A DNA stretch of 64,000 nt. It comes from Haemaphysalis longicornis. Taxonomy: Eukaryota > Arthropoda > Arachnida > Ixodida > Ixodidae. The translations under genes and the position numbers were made by a program. Shown here piece after piece: positions 35,601 through 47,200 of this stretch. Location: positions 332,028,941 to 332,092,940 of the forward strand of contig CM023448.1 in NCBI GenBank assembly GCA_013339765.2, in the 5' to 3' direction. Under the pieces are notes generated by a model. It was not told the origin of the DNA. It was given only the letters and a program-made list of their open reading frames with translations, and searched no databases. How positions within the stretch are numbered: position 1 is the stretch's first letter; every line of letters begins with the position of its first letter.

Positions 35601-36330
35601 ATTATTTTAAAGGTAAACGGTGTCCAATCCTTATACTCTCCATTACACCAGTGCGGAGATCAAATATTGTGAACTCAACACGCAATTAGTAAGGAAAAAA
35701 AAAAACGGCAAGTAAGCGATGGATTTCGCTGCAGAAGATCCCTTCTAGTTTCAAATATCATCATACGGCATGAAACGGAGCTCGCCGAAAGAAGCACCTG
35801 TAAAACCCAGCAAATGATCCTGCTAATTAGCATCGAAATTGGCGTAGAGCACTGTAGATTCAGAACGTCCTCCCTAGTGCCTCATTTGAGCCAAATGGCA
35901 TGCTCTTCGAATGCACATAAATTCCAGTGCAGCACGGGTCTACGTAGGTCGAAGCATGATGTTAATAGTGATCAGCGCTTACCACACTGTTTTTTAAGCT
36001 TGCATTTGAACTCACCCAGTTAAAAAACGGTGCTTATACCAAACGTTGTGCCTTTCCATGTCCTTCGTGCCGTGCTCGACATTTTTAAGGTACGCTGAAC
36101 TTGCAAAGATGTGCTTGAACTGCAGTTATCGGCTGATGATGTGGTTTCGCACAGAGCATAGTGTCGTTTCTTCGCCACACTTAGGCCTTAGCTCTTCGCG
36201 TTGAACGGGATGACTGCTGGCCCCACGCGGCCGCAGTGTAAGGCCAATGCTTTTATTTTATGGGGGGTGATACATCAAAACGATGCGATTATCCAGTTTT
36301 GGTGAGAACATTTTGAGAAGCCGGGAACAC
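32700..36330. other. Unassigned DNA
   Basis: No confident gene. A 95-codon minus frame at 34696-34409 has a plausible composition, including PLLGLPRFAGQPSSEG, which loosely recalls thumb segments of tick LINE RTs, but there is no second motif. A CACACTGTGTGTGTG hairpin lies at 34220. G/T-rich tract at 35290-35330. Confidence 0.35.
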
Positions 36331-36439
36331 ATCCTGTGCACTTCACACCACGCGTAAATTTGAAACAGAGTTATGCCACTCGCTATTTTATTCGCTGCGG
36401 TTTTCTGTATCGCCCTCAACACCGTGAGGAATGCAACGC

Positions 36440-37230
36440 GAGTACAGGGCGCATTTCACGTCACAGTGCCATCGGAGTGCGATTCGGTGGTGCGGTTCTC
36501 AACGCGCACTACTCGCGTGCATGCGTGCACGCAGCTCAGAGATGAAAGCAGCGAGCTCCATGTAGCGAGCGCCGCGTCGACCGCCATACTCCGCAGCGCA
36601 GGGCCATTAGTGACGCGGACGAGGCACGTCCGTTATCGGACCAATCAGGTTCCACTTGTCCCGAGTGGTCGTCGTCACGTTGTGCGCGGAGCCCCCCAGA
36701 GACACTGCGGGGGTAGGGAAGAAAGAGGGCCCTCGCAGGATGGCCGCCAAATAAGAATCTGCAGCGGCCGCGGACCGGAGAGCGCTGGCATGCATCTCGC
36801 ATCGCCTCGGAGAGCTGTCGTTAGGACCGATCTGAGACATGGCAGCAGCCGGCAGTCGCCAAAGCTACTTAGCCGAGCATGGCAGAACGCCTCGGACGGG
36901 AGCAAGGGAACCACGGGAGATCCCGCGCCGTTGTTAAGGTAGAGAAAATGAGGGGAGGAGGCGACGCAGTTAAGTGGCACGCGCGGCGTGTGCTGCTACG
37001 TCAAAGGAATAGCGGGCCAGACGACAGGGCCGCCAACTGGGCTGCTCCGCTGGAGAGTCGCTCGCTGGCCTGCCGGGGGCGGCAGTCCTGAGAGCGCACT
37101 TGGTAAGGGCCGTACGCTGGAATGCAGCCGCATCGGGTGTGTGCCCGCACGCAACAGCGACCCGAGAAGTCGGTGGCACGACGGCATACATATTGCAGAT
37201 GGTGCCCCAGAGGGCTGCTGATAATAACTC
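36440..37230. promoter_or_regulatory. CpG-rich island, possible promoter region
   Basis: CpG and GC content rise sharply against both flanks, with many overlapping ORFs on both strands, as expected for a CpG-rich non-coding block. A 189-codon + frame from 36373 begins MPLAILFAAVFCIALNTVRN, which looks like a signal peptide, but its remainder is Arg-rich and featureless. AGGATGGCCGCCAAA at 36737 looks like a Kozak start that stops at once. A promoter or first-exon region is inference only. Confidence 0.25.
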
Positions 37231-37675
37231 CTTGCGCATCGTCCATGTCAACTTCTTGTGTCTAAAGCCATAAGCACAGCATTTGCAAATAGAAGCACGG
37301 AACGTGCGCTTCTACCAATAACGAAAGGAACCCTACAGCTGTACCTATCCGTTCCCGCGTTAGCTGAGTCGTAATACCTGGGAGAAAAAGCCCCATTATG
37401 CAATTGTCATCGGGCTAAACTGGACTGGCACCTAACCGCAATTGCTAGGTGCTGTGCTTGAAAACCTGGAAGACGCGCCATAAGAAACCAGCCACACTCT
37501 GCGAAGGTATTTACACCGCGGAGAAACGAAGCTATTCAAATTTGGTATTTAACGCGCTGCAGCACCTAGCTAACGCGGTACAGTGCAGGGGAAAGCTGTG
37601 GGTCAATTCAGAACCCCCTCGTTTCTTTCATCTTTGCCAAAACGTTCCCACAATCCTGTTATAAAACATCTGACT

Positions 37676-37840
37676 GATGATTGATTATGACGTTTAATAC
37701 CCCGCGACGCTACCCAGGAGATGAGGCGCGCCGTAGTGGAGGGCTCCGGACGAATTTTGACCACCTGGGGATCTTTAACGTGCTCCGGAATCTCGAACAC
37801 ACGGGCTTTTTCGCTTTAGCCTCCATCAGAAAAGCGGCCT
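37676..37840 (-). repeat. tRNA-derived SINE, 5'-truncated, older copy
   Basis: Reverse-strand match to the 19.04-kb SINE: GGCCGCTTTTCTGATGGAGG end at 37840, GATCCCCAGGTGGTCAAAAT at about 37770, AGGCGCGCC... at 37722 and AATCAATCATC at 37680. It lacks the whole tRNA-like head. No obvious target duplication, so older or rearranged. Confidence 0.75.
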
Positions 37841-37849
37841 AATCTAATA

Positions 37850-39095
37850 ATTTTACGTTAGTCTTCTTAGCCCCCGTGCACCTGAATGACGAATCACTGT
37901 ACCCATGGGTGCAATTTTCACGTATAGCGAGGCTGTAGACAAACTATCTTATGACTCGAGGTACTTTTTTTCGAGGCTCAGCACACAAAGCGACAAAGAG
38001 ATGTTTATTATATGCGAAGTTGTGCAATTCTCAAAACGCATCGCTGGCATTGCGTTATGTCACAGGGGATACAACATTTATCAGATCAATTTGCCATCGG
38101 CCTACTTTGCTCGCCTCGTCGAAATAACTGGTAAGTCAGACGTATTAAGGTGCAAGAGTGTAGGGGCTTTCTTTATTTTTCGCAAATCATCAGAAAACAC
38201 CGGCTGGTCTGAGATAGAACACACGCGAGCTCAGGAGCACTACGCTTTCAGCGTTGAGCCAATGCGGTGGGTAACGTAAGCGCTGCCAAGGTGATCACAG
38301 CCCACATTCTACTAAACTGCCTTGCCTTTGCAGAGCCTGTATATATCCGCCGCAGGCATCACAAATAACTAAATTTGTTAATGACTTGTCAATTAATGGA
38401 CGCAGCTTCCCAAGCATTTTTTTTACCGAAGCTGTCAAAAAACTATTTCGACGCACGCCACACCACGGAAGGCTGTTCCTTCGATCTATTAGCGTTGCCC
38501 GCTAAGCGGCCGCGGAGAGCTTCGCGCGCCCCCTTTCGCAAATACACTCTCTCCGGCCAATTGTAGCTACCGTTCTTCGATTGAGCTGATCGCTGAGGTC
38601 GTACACTGCGATACAATCGGCTTCTTTCCGGGAGTCAGGCATTTTTTTTTTTTCTAATTTAAGTTTGGCGCCATTTCCAGGATGAAACTATCAGTGTAAC
38701 ACCCCTCAGGAATTTTCAAGTCCGCGGCCTGAAAACGCGCCGGGATGAGTTTCGCCCTCACGTCCTCAACCAGCGGCGCAGCGTTACGCCACCCTGATAG
38801 CACAGACAGCCTCTTCGTTGTAAATATTTTTTTTCTTTGTCAAACTTGCATATTCCCTTCAACAAAACGCTTCTGTGCCTTTTGTAAGTTTTCACGCTTC
38901 GATCCTCTTCGCTAATGAAGCACGAACCTGCTGTCTCCCCGTTTTTAAAGCGAAGATTTCTATGCCTCACTGATAGCGCTTGATGTCGCGCCAAAAGGCA
39001 CTGCAGGAAAGCCAACTTTGAACAATGGGTTTCACAAAACGACGATGATGATGATGATAAGAGAAAGCACATCAAGCGCCTCAAGAAAAAAACGC
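37850..39095. other. Unassigned DNA
   Basis: A 124-codon + frame at 37905-38279 has no recognisable motif and neither obvious splice sites nor a Kozak start of note. Poly-T run at 38643. Confidence 0.35.
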
Positions 39096-39102
39096 TTTCG
39101 GT

Positions 39103-39171
39103 GGTCCGATTCGAACCTGGGGCCCTCGAGTGATGAAACCGGCGTCTGTATCCGATTGCGCCATTTCGACC
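39103..39171 (-). tRNA. tRNA-like sequence (pseudo)
   Basis: The minus strand carries an A box (TGGCGCAATCGG) and a B box (GGTTCGAATCGG) at tRNA spacing; the acceptor ends GGTCGAA and TCGGACC pair at five of seven positions. The anticodon stem does not close. Pseudo-tRNA or SINE head. Confidence 0.45.
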
Positions 39172-39179
39172 CGGTCGAA

Positions 39180-40050
39180 GCAGTTTGGATTTTCGACTTT
39201 GACTTCGACTCAGGTTGCATGGGTGAAAGCATCGCGCGTTTTAACCGTTTATTTTTAAAAAAATTGGCTTTGATATTTTTTTTCGAATGCGCAAGGTCTT
39301 TCTACATATATGCGTCAGAATAGAGACAATCGGTAAGCAGCTCGCATCCTTTCGTTCTTCTTTGCTCTTTCTTCTTTTGTTGAGTGAAAACTATGTCATT
39401 CCATGCTTTACATTTCATTACAGCGCGAAAGAGTACTCTGGCACAATGGGAAGGTGTCAGTGCACAATATTCATGTTTCCACTCACAGCGGCTCGACAGG
39501 GACCTTCCTTGGACACTGTAAAGGCTATAGGAGCACGATGTAAAAAAAAAAGCACGACTGCCACCCACCCACACACATGCACGCGCACGCAAAACAGAAG
39601 GTCCGAAAGTACCATTTGGCGTGAACCCCTTCCAATTTGGGCCCTCAACAAAGCATAAATATATATGCGTCTCATCCGGCAGCAAAACGTTGGCTTCCAC
39701 TCAGCGGCAACTCCCACAGGTAATGCAATTTCTCACGGAGGTCGCGCGGCGTGGGCCGAAGGCAAGATCCTCCGACGTACCTTGGGTGGTCGTTTTCAAA
39801 ACAATGCGAGCCGCTATTCGGGCGCCTTTGTACTTAGTGGACAAATAAACCTCACCCAGTTCGGATTAACAAACTGGATTGTACGCCTGGTTACCCTCCA
39901 GGACTTTCCATTCGCTTTTCTCATCCTGCTCCCCAGGTTCCGTAGTTTCTGGTTATTACCAGAGAAAAACTCAAACGCTAGAGGGCAGTCTGTTGCGAGT
40001 AAGGGTGGCGATGACATGGCAGTAACTAGGTCACAGCGATTCAACAGAGC
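39180..40050. other. Unassigned DNA
   Basis: No gene, SINE or TIR pair recognised. Overlapping ORFs on both strands at 39287-39848 lack motifs. Confidence 0.35.
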
Positions 40051-40056
40051 TTCAGG

Positions 40057-40140
40057 TCACTCACTCACTCACTCACTCACTCACTCACTCACTCACTCAC
40101 TCACTCACTCACTCACTCACTCACTCACTCACTCACTCAC

Positions 40141-40204
<64 letters not shown>
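40057..40204 (+). repeat. Compound microsatellite (TCAC)21(TCAA)16
   Basis: 84 bp of perfect TCAC followed without a break by 64 bp of perfect TCAA. The long open frame over it is a by-product of the repeat. Confidence 0.95.
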
Positions 40205-40205
<1 letters not shown>

Positions 40206-40671
40206 TTTCACTGCCCAGGAACACTGCGGAGGTCTAAGTGATTGTACACTAAAATGACAACAATAATGACAGTCACACGACGCATAGCATATGGATTACT
40301 AAAATAAACTAATGCCCTAACACAATGATGAGTACACTATTGTGACACGAGATAATACACGGAATAACAACAGAGAAATCACGCACTGTGTAAGAAAAAC
40401 ATATGAATAACTGAAAGATACTGAAGTAATGACACAAGCTCGTACAAAAAGAACATCATAAGCACGAGGGACAAAAAATCACACCATCTTCCCGTAGGGT
40501 AACCCTGAGTAGTACGCGAAGCAGCCATGTGGTCGACTGAAGTTCCCATTAGTTTTCAGTTCGTCGTTTCCGTTGACGTTCAGCTTCGCGTGTCTTCGTT
40601 GTATCAGTATCTTCTTGACGTAGTCTGAATGAGTGAAGGACATAAAGCGCGTTCGTAGCACATTCTCCCGT

Positions 40672-40750
40672 CTCGGTTTGTAGCGCAGTGGGAAGAGCGC
40701 CACGTGCCTCCCGTTGCGGCCAGAGAGTCGTGGGATCGAAACCAGGCGCC
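40672..40750 (+). tRNA. tRNA-like sequence (pseudo)
   Basis: A box TAGCGCAGTGGGAAGAGC and B box GGGATCGAAACCAGG in tRNA order and spacing. Acceptor ends do not pair well (CGGTTTG against CAGGCGCC). Likely a tRNA-derived repeat head; TTTCTTTTTATAG follows. Confidence 0.4.
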
Positions 40751-40987
40751 GCCTAACTATTTCTTTTTATAGTGGACTGCGCTGACGTCAGCCCAAAAGC
40801 TGACGGGGCTGAAGAGACGCGCATGCGCAGTAGAGTGCGGACGGCGGACAACGAAAATGAGGGAGGGAGGGACACAGCATTGAGCATGAGATGCTTCCAT
40901 CTAAAACGCACTGCAGGGGTCAGTGTATGTGAAGGAAAAAGCATGTACAGATAGGAAGCAAAGCGAAGGATGATAATGCTGCCGGAG

Positions 40988-41297
40988 CGAGAGAACATGG
41001 CGACACCTAAAAGAAAGCACTCCTCAGCCCTGCAGGAAACTGCACCAGAGAACCGTAAAAACGTCCAGTTTATTACAAAACAAGTTGCAGAGGTTTCGCA
41101 ATCGGCGGGAAGGCGCACGGAGGCCAGCAGCTGCGCCAGTATACGACATGGATAGTGGGGCCGCGTGCACTTCCGGGGAACTCGAAGCATCAGCTGCAAT
41201 AGTAGTTTCAGACACGAAAGGGCTCCGTGAAGGAGCTTGTGGAGAAAAACAAACTAAGCTCGACAACGTAGCTAACACAAACCAGCAGCGTTGGTAG
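40988..41297 (+). pseudogene. Unrecognised coding-like ORF with one frameshift
   Basis: The ATG at 40997 in GAGAACATGGCG opens MATPKRKHSSALQETAPENR, hydrophilic and lysine/glutamate-rich, to a stop at 41153. From about 41110 a second frame continues in the same style (PVYDMDSGAACTSGELEASA...) to a stop at 41295. The switch near 41110-41120 looks like a single frameshift. The composition looks like the N-terminus of a transposase or other nuclear protein, but I do not recognise it. Upstream is CpG-rich with a tRNA-like element. Confidence 0.35.
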
Positions 41298-41299
41298 CT

Positions 41300-41925
41300 T
41301 ATGATGAGTGGAGGTTGAGGCGGACTATTCGAGCCGGTGTTTATATATTGACAAAAAAAATTTCCGCGCCCCTTTAAGGTGTTGAAAGGGTGACTTGCCC
41401 GTTCCGTTCCAAGCTATAGACGATGAAGGCAGTTTTTGAAGGCCAATTGATGAAGGATTTGACGCATAAAGATCTAGGAAAGGAACAGGGGAAGCGAAAT
41501 CTCCGGAAAACCTGCACACAGCGCTGCCTGATGGGGGTAGTGAAGCTGAGCGTGCACTCGAAATGTACTCCGAAGCGCCTGACCTCGAAAACCTTACGAA
41601 TACAAGCCTTATTCATAATGTCGGAAAATTGAAGGGGATGTGTTTTCCGGCTCTGGGTAATGACTGTTTTTTGGTGGGTTTACAATTAAGCCTTGCTCAG
41701 TGCACCAAGGATGAGATATCACGCGGAAGGGCGGGGCAGTTTCCTACGGAATCAATTGTTTTGTATACCTTGATACCATTAGCATTCAGAAGTAAAGATG
41801 ATTTTGTAATAGCAGTTGATACGTTGTTAATGAAACAGGGTATCGAAGGGTACCGCTCCGTGGGAATTCCTGGGGCTGCTCTGTACACTGACTCTTTCGC
41901 CTACAAAACGCCCTTTTTGTCGACC
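41300..41925. other. Unassigned stretch before the LINE fragment
   Basis: Open frames at 41423-41632 and 41563-41931 on the + strand have fair composition but no motif I can name. They could be a decayed upstream part of the following LINE or of the 40.99-kb ORF. Confidence 0.3.
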
Positions 41926-41927
41926 TC

Positions 41928-43141
41928 TTGAGTTACAGCCCGCCGGCGTTACATCAGCTGTCGCCTACAAACCTGAAGATCATAGACTCAGTGCTGGCAA
42001 TAGCTATGCCCACCTGCCTGGGTCTACCTAAATGCATATCGACGGTTGGAACTCTATGCGAAGTTCGGTGCTTTTCCGCCTCAGTGCTACAACGCCAAGA
42101 GGTGGTGCGAACGTCTGTGCGCCATTTGACTCGGTGTCATACGCATCCTTTGGCAGACATGTCCACACAGCATGCAAGGCACCTGCTTCCAGTGAATTTT
42201 CAAAGACCTCAAAAATCGACATTAGCACCGTGGATACTTGCACCGTAGAAAATATGCATCACAATTCCCGGAATCAGCAAAAAATCTGTCATGCCCGCGG
42301 CTGCGCTCAAGTTTTTTACACTCGAGGATATTTTCAGCACTTACAAAGGCTACACACACGTTTACGCGGATGACTCAGTTCTCCCGGGCTCATCCGCCAT
42401 CGGCGTGTGGATCCCATCAGCCCGGTGCACTATCGAAAGAAAGCTAAGCCACGAAACATCCTCGACTGCTACCGAACTGGCAGCTGTAAGGGCTGCACAT
42501 CATTACATTAACGGACATCATGACCAACAATGGGTAATATTCCTCGACTCGCGTAGCGCCTTACGAGCCCTCCGAAAGCTTCACAACAACCGCAGTCAGC
42601 TTGTATATGAAATTGCCAAAATTCATACAATGGCAGTGCGCGAAGGTCATGACATCATTCTTCAGTGGCTGCCTGGTCACTCGGGCATAGCTTTAGATCC
42701 GACGCAGCCGCCAATGCAGGCCACTTGCTGCGCAACACGATCCAGCTTCCTTTTTCTCAAGATGACAGCAATGCCCTCATCTTCGCAAGTGGATGGACTG
42801 CAGAAATGTCGGAGTGGCAGGACCCTCCCCGCAGGTATCCACCTTTGCAGACTATTGATCCGCACTGTGACTTCCACTCTCCACGCGGCCTCAACAAGCG
42901 GTGTGAGGGAGTGTTGCACCAACTCCGCCTTAATGTAGCGTTTACTCGAAGTTTTAAGCTTAAGATGGGTTGGGACGATTCACCCTTGTGCCCTACTTGC
43001 GCCGTGCGTGAGACTGTAAACCATCTATTGTGCGTCTTCCCTCGATTCGCTGCCGGGAAAAACTGCACCGAGCTCCCTGTCTCGTGTACGTCATGGAGGC
43101 AGGCTCGAACTTTTTCATTTTCTTGGGCCCTGGGCCAATAG
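41928..43141 (+). pseudogene. LINE RT thumb, RNase H and CCHC knuckle
   Basis: 41928-42248: LHQLSPTNLKIIDSVLAIAMPTCLGLPKCISTVGTL, the thumb of tick I-like RTs. After a frameshift the 42291 frame has GYTHVYADDSVL, where the first RNase H Asp sits in ADDS instead of TDGS, then TATELAAVRAA (Glu), IFLDSRSALRAL (Asp) and LQWLPGHSGI. At about 42690 a second frameshift leads to SDAAANAGHL, then a C-terminal knuckle CPTCAVRETVNHLLCVFPRF with C-C-H-C. RNase H removes the RNA strand after first-strand synthesis in this family. Two frameshifts make it inactive. Confidence 0.8.
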
Positions 43142-43554
43142 TGCTGATAGTACCTTGGTAACAAAAGTTCTGTTCCGGTTCCTACGAGACTCTGAACTGG
43201 ACAAATCTCTTTAGATCATAGGCAGTGCAAGTGTCTCAAGATATGTACTTTCTTGTGCAGTGGTGTGTATCTATTCCTTTTTCTTGGGTTGGTGTTCGTC
43301 CTTTCTTTTTCCCTTCCACCGTTTACTTCGAGTTTTGATTTAAAATTTAAATTAACGATTTCCTTTTCACATGTATTTTTATGTCCGGACTCTTCGCAGC
43401 ATTTCCTTGTTTCTTGTTTTTAACTTTTCTTGTTTGTCTTCTCCCTGCTGTATCCCTAATGTCCAACATTCCCCACTCACCATTGTAGTCATGCCCCATC
43501 TGGCGTAGCAAGCCGTGTCCCTAGCAGGGCTGGCCTCACCAGTTCACATCAAAG

Positions 43555-43677
<123 letters not shown>

Positions 43678-43721
43678 ACCTGTAACGACCATTGGTTGGA
43701 CTATAACCGACAGACGTTTGG

Positions 43722-43746
43722 CCATTCACCACTTAACGGTGAATGG
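43722..43746. repeat. Hairpin CCATTCACC / GGTGAATGG
   Basis: Nine-bp perfect arms with a 7-base loop, just before a tRNA-like sequence. Confidence 0.7.
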
Positions 43747-43785
43747 TCTTTCACTTAAAAGAAAATAATCCTTCTTCCATCAGGG

Positions 43786-43856
43786 CCCACCTGCGTTTGA
43801 AACGGGGACCTCTCGATCTGTTGTCGAATGCTCTACCACCGGGCCACGAGAACGCT
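43786..43856 (-). tRNA. tRNA-like sequence (pseudo)
   Basis: The minus strand has TGGCCCGGTGGTAGAGC (A box) and GTTTCAAAC (B-box-like), and TTCGACAACAGATCGAG as an imperfect anticodon arm. Acceptor pairing is weak (AGCGTTCTC against the 3' end). Likely a SINE head remnant. Confidence 0.45.
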
Positions 43857-44616
43857 ATTTTTTTTTGTAACAGTAACTTTATTTGCAAATATGGGTACAG
43901 GGCCACATGGAGTAGTAGCACAGGTTTCAGAGAACAGAAAAACATAGCTTTGCGCACACAAAAAAGTACAGGCGTTCGGGGACGATGCGAACCAAGAGTC
44001 AGCATGTTTTGCCATGGAAGTGACAACCAGTCGGGGGTAGGGCTAGCAAAGCCACACAGTGCTGGCGAAATCCATGTTTGAATGATTCCAAATGGGCGGT
44101 GGTTTCCTTTCTATACAGTTTGAATGCAAACGGGAAACGAGCGAAGGGGTGGGGATAGAGGTTCAGGAGGAAAGTCGTTGAAGTGTAGAAGTGGTCTATT
44201 GTGCTTTCCCGCTTCCAGCCCTCAGATCAAGTCCCATCTCCTCTGGCGCTTTACCTTGAACTCCATGAGAGCTCGCTATCCCCGCGCCAGTGAGTCACGA
44301 AGCTCCGAGTCTAAATCAGGCCCGTAAGGGCTGCCAGTGCCCACTGCGCCTACTGCACAAAATGCCTCAACGCCGGCCGGGGCGCTCAACACAGTCAACA
44401 ATATCGTATCTCGCCATCCATAATAGAGACCTATGATATGGACACAGTCACGGAGGTGTCGGAATTCCGAGGCCGTATCCAAGAACCTCTAGTTCATGCG
44501 CGTGAGCTGCCAGTGCGTGTCAAAGGAGCACTGCAGCTCGTACCAGAAATACAACGTCGTGTTGCACTGCCAGGAAAACCCCCGCATCTGCTTGCTTCGC
44601 TGCAAATGTCGTTGAA

Positions 44617-44805
44617 GGTCGCGGGTTCGATTCCCGGCCGCGGCGGCCGCTTTTCTGATGGAGGCGAAAAGCAAAAACGCCCATGTGCACGAGATTTCGG
44701 CGCACGTTAAAGATCCCCAGGTGGTCAAAATTAATCCCGAGACCTCCACCCCGGCGCGCCTCATCGCCTGAGTTGCGTCGGTGCGTTAAACCCTACAATC
44801 AATCC
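44617..44805 (+). repeat. tRNA-derived SINE, 5'-truncated, 11-bp TSD
   Basis: Flanked by ATGTCGTTGAA at 44606-44616 and 44806-44816, identical. The body begins GGTCGCGGGTTCGATTCCCG, as in the 19.04-kb copy, and ends CCTACAATCAATCC. Same truncation point before the B box. Confidence 0.92.
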
Positions 44806-44819
44806 ATGTCGTTGAAAGG

Positions 44820-45415
44820 AGATACACTCTTGGCGCGCTTCACATGTAAGTCCCTCCCACTCCTCTCTCCGCCTCCCACCCGTCATTCTTTCCCCTCCTA
44901 TGTCGCTCATACCATGATGAACGCAATTAGGTTTCTTCAGTTCAATACAATATTCCCCGATAGCTAGATCTGCTCGCGTGCCATCTGTCTGGGGAGCGCG
45001 CATCTTTTTCTTTATTTTTGTTTTTGTTATGCTTGAAACAGCGTAAGCTGACATCTTTGTATAGTGAATGCTTTACTTCGTTTCCCTTCGACACCGTTTT
45101 TAACTAGTTGTTCGTTTTGTTTGCTCGCTGGCCTGAAAAACAATTCAGCGTGTATTTTTTATTAAAGCGCTAGTGGTCATGTACTCAAAACATTCATTAG
45201 GTATGCCTGACGTTTCCTTTGCGCTGAATAATGTGAACATGCTACGAGTTCTAACACCAAATGGTATACGTTTCTAATGATCCTATGTATATAGTCTTCG
45301 TGGTCAAGCCTTCTTCCCCTGTGGCCCGGCTGATGAATCGAGTGACAGACAGAAAGACAGATACACGGGCCAAATTTATTTTCGCGCATATGTAGCTCAA
45401 AAAAAGACATGTTTA
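44820..45415. other. Unassigned DNA
   Basis: No gene or repeat recognised; small ORFs only. Confidence 0.4.
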
Positions 45416-45423
45416 ACTACCAG

Positions 45424-45660
45424 CCGTGGTGGCTCAGTGGCTAAGGCGTTGGGCTGCTGAGCACAAGGACGCGGGTGCGATTCACTGCCGAGAGGGCGCT
45501 TTTCAGATGAAGGCAAATAGCAAGAATGCCCATGTGTGGTGATTTCCGCGCACGATGAAGACCCCCAGGCAAAAAAAAAAAAAAAAATTGAATCCGGAGT
45601 TCTCCAATACGACGCGCCTCATTGACCAGGTGTAGTACGGTGCGTAAAACGCCCAACATA
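45424..45660 (+). repeat. Full-length tRNA-derived SINE
   Basis: The only copy with a whole tRNA-like head: GCCGTGGTGGCTCAGTGGCT (A box TGGCTCAGTGGCTAAGGC) at 45424, and B box GGGTGCGATTCACTGCC at 45474. The body continues GCTTTTCAGATGAAGGCAAA and GAAGACCCCCAGG. A 16-A run at 45571-45586 replaces the usual GTGGTCA. The end is AAACGCCCAACATAAATAAA. Older than the truncated copies, judged by divergence. Confidence 0.85.
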
Positions 45661-45669
45661 AATAAAACT

Positions 45670-46560
45670 ATCGTTTTCAAAACCACGATCAGCGCTGTGA
45701 CATCACACAATAAATTCCGGAATTTAGGCATTTCGTAAAGAGCACGTATTTACAATCCAGTGCCCCGTTGGGCCCGTCATCAGCGTTCTTCGCCCCATTG
45801 CTCTCTGCTGATAATCATTCGGGTGCGTTGGAGTGAAGAAGACCCCCCCCCCCCCCCCAGTGCTTTTAAGAGCGCGTAGTAACTTGTAATTTAATTTACT
45901 GCATTTGAAAACCTTTCTGACGGAATAATAGTGTCCTTAAACTCCTTTCAAACAAGTACGTTTCTCATCTGGAATCTAGTAACTATGCACCGCTGGTTAT
46001 TTTAGTGCAGCGTAAACGCCATGACCACGCAGTTGAGTTGACGACAAAAATATCCGTAGAGGTAATATATTAACGTAAAGACAAATGTGACAGAATAAAT
46101 ATGATGGCATAACAGCCCACGTCAGCTCCTTATTCTAGCAATTAATAGAGAACGTGTAACCACTGTATTACATAAAATGCGTGTATATACGTCCAGGAAC
46201 AGTGTGCACCATTCCCGAGGATCAGCTTCTAATTTTTAGGCACTTACGTTCGTACAGAAGGAATAAAAAGAAGTACGACGACAAAGCGCATACACAGCCT
46301 CCGATGCATGGAGCGTATATGGCTGCCGGATTGGGAAGCGCTGCGCATCCGCGGGTTTCTCGGGGCGTTCGAAAAAGCGGGCTCAGGTTTAACACACTGA
46401 AACCTAGTTACCACGAGACAAAGGAAATACTATTGCAACACCCGCATGCAGGAGACCTGGAGGACGCGTTTAATGACGGCGCACCTCGCCGAGAAGTCGT
46501 TCCCAAAAACGATTAAGATGAAGGCGCAAGACTGAGTGGGGAAGAAGATGGTGTGAGGCT
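45670..46560. other. Unassigned DNA with one unrecognised ORF
   Basis: A poly-C run (17) lies at 45842. A 111-codon + frame at 46181-46516 (basic, Tyr/Arg/Lys-rich around 46250) may be coding but shows no domain; CGTCCAGGAACAG at 46192 could be a 3' splice site. No more can be said. Confidence 0.3.
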
Positions 46561-46567
46561 TGCAGGC

Positions 46568-46698
46568 GACACTATGACAACTAAGGCGGTAAGTTGGGCG
46601 AGTTGGTTACTAACTAAGGAAATCATGTTTCGTCGCCTCTTTTACCTTTGTCTCTGTTTAGTGTTCGCTAGTACGATGATTTCCTTAGACACTATGAC
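46568..46698 (+). mobile_element. 109-bp Penelope-type insertion with 11-bp TSD
   Basis: GACACTATGAC occurs at 46568-46578 and 46688-46698. Between them is a 109-bp sequence starting AACTAAGGCGGTAAGTTGGG, sharing AGTTGGGCGAGTTGG with the 2.27-kb fragment. It also has a 13-bp inverted repeat CTAAGGAAATCAT at 46614-46626 against 46676-46688. The end piece alone, duplicated target and no coding suggest a severely truncated element copy. Confidence 0.65.
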
Positions 46699-46699
46699 G

Positions 46700-47195
46700 A
46701 TGAGTTGTTAGGCAGGAATGACCAGTTGAGTAGCAGTTAAAAAACAACGATGATGATGGTGCTGACACTATGCGCACGTTATTTTGTGAAAGACTGCCTT
46801 TGCTTGAGATTTCGCCGCCTTTGGTCTAGCTATATCTAATGGGTGATTGAATTCATCATTTCGCTTGCGCGGTAGGGCACGCTCATACAGCCCAGCCGGC
46901 GCGTAATCAACGGCCATACAGAGCGATACCACCTTGGGGGACCAAGCGCCGGAGAGGCAGCCGTCAAACCCACGCCTAGTCACGTGGTTCGCTCCCGCTG
47001 AAGCGCCCGCACAAACGCCTCAGCCGGCGCTGAGGGATCAAACGCAGGCAAAGCAGCCGCTTTACCTTCGCCCAATAACGTCGCACCGAAGCAGGGAGCC
47101 CCCAGCGAGCGAAACGATAAGAGAGACGCAGAATGCGCGCCGGCGGCGGAAGGGCACTTGCCACGCAATGAATGACCTTGAAAGATGCAGCAGCG
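46700..47195. other. Unassigned DNA
   Basis: GC-rich at 46930-47160, with ORFs on both strands and no motif. Confidence 0.35.
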
Positions 47196-47200
47196 TAGTA

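Noticed and set aside
36373..36942. 189-aa ORF with a signal-like start
   Set aside because: After the first 25 residues it is a GC-driven Arg/Ser/His-rich frame with many overlapping ORFs on both strands; kept only as part of the CpG island note.
40057..40230. 190-codon ORF with SLTH repeats (39665-40237)
   Set aside because: It is the translation of a tetranucleotide microsatellite.
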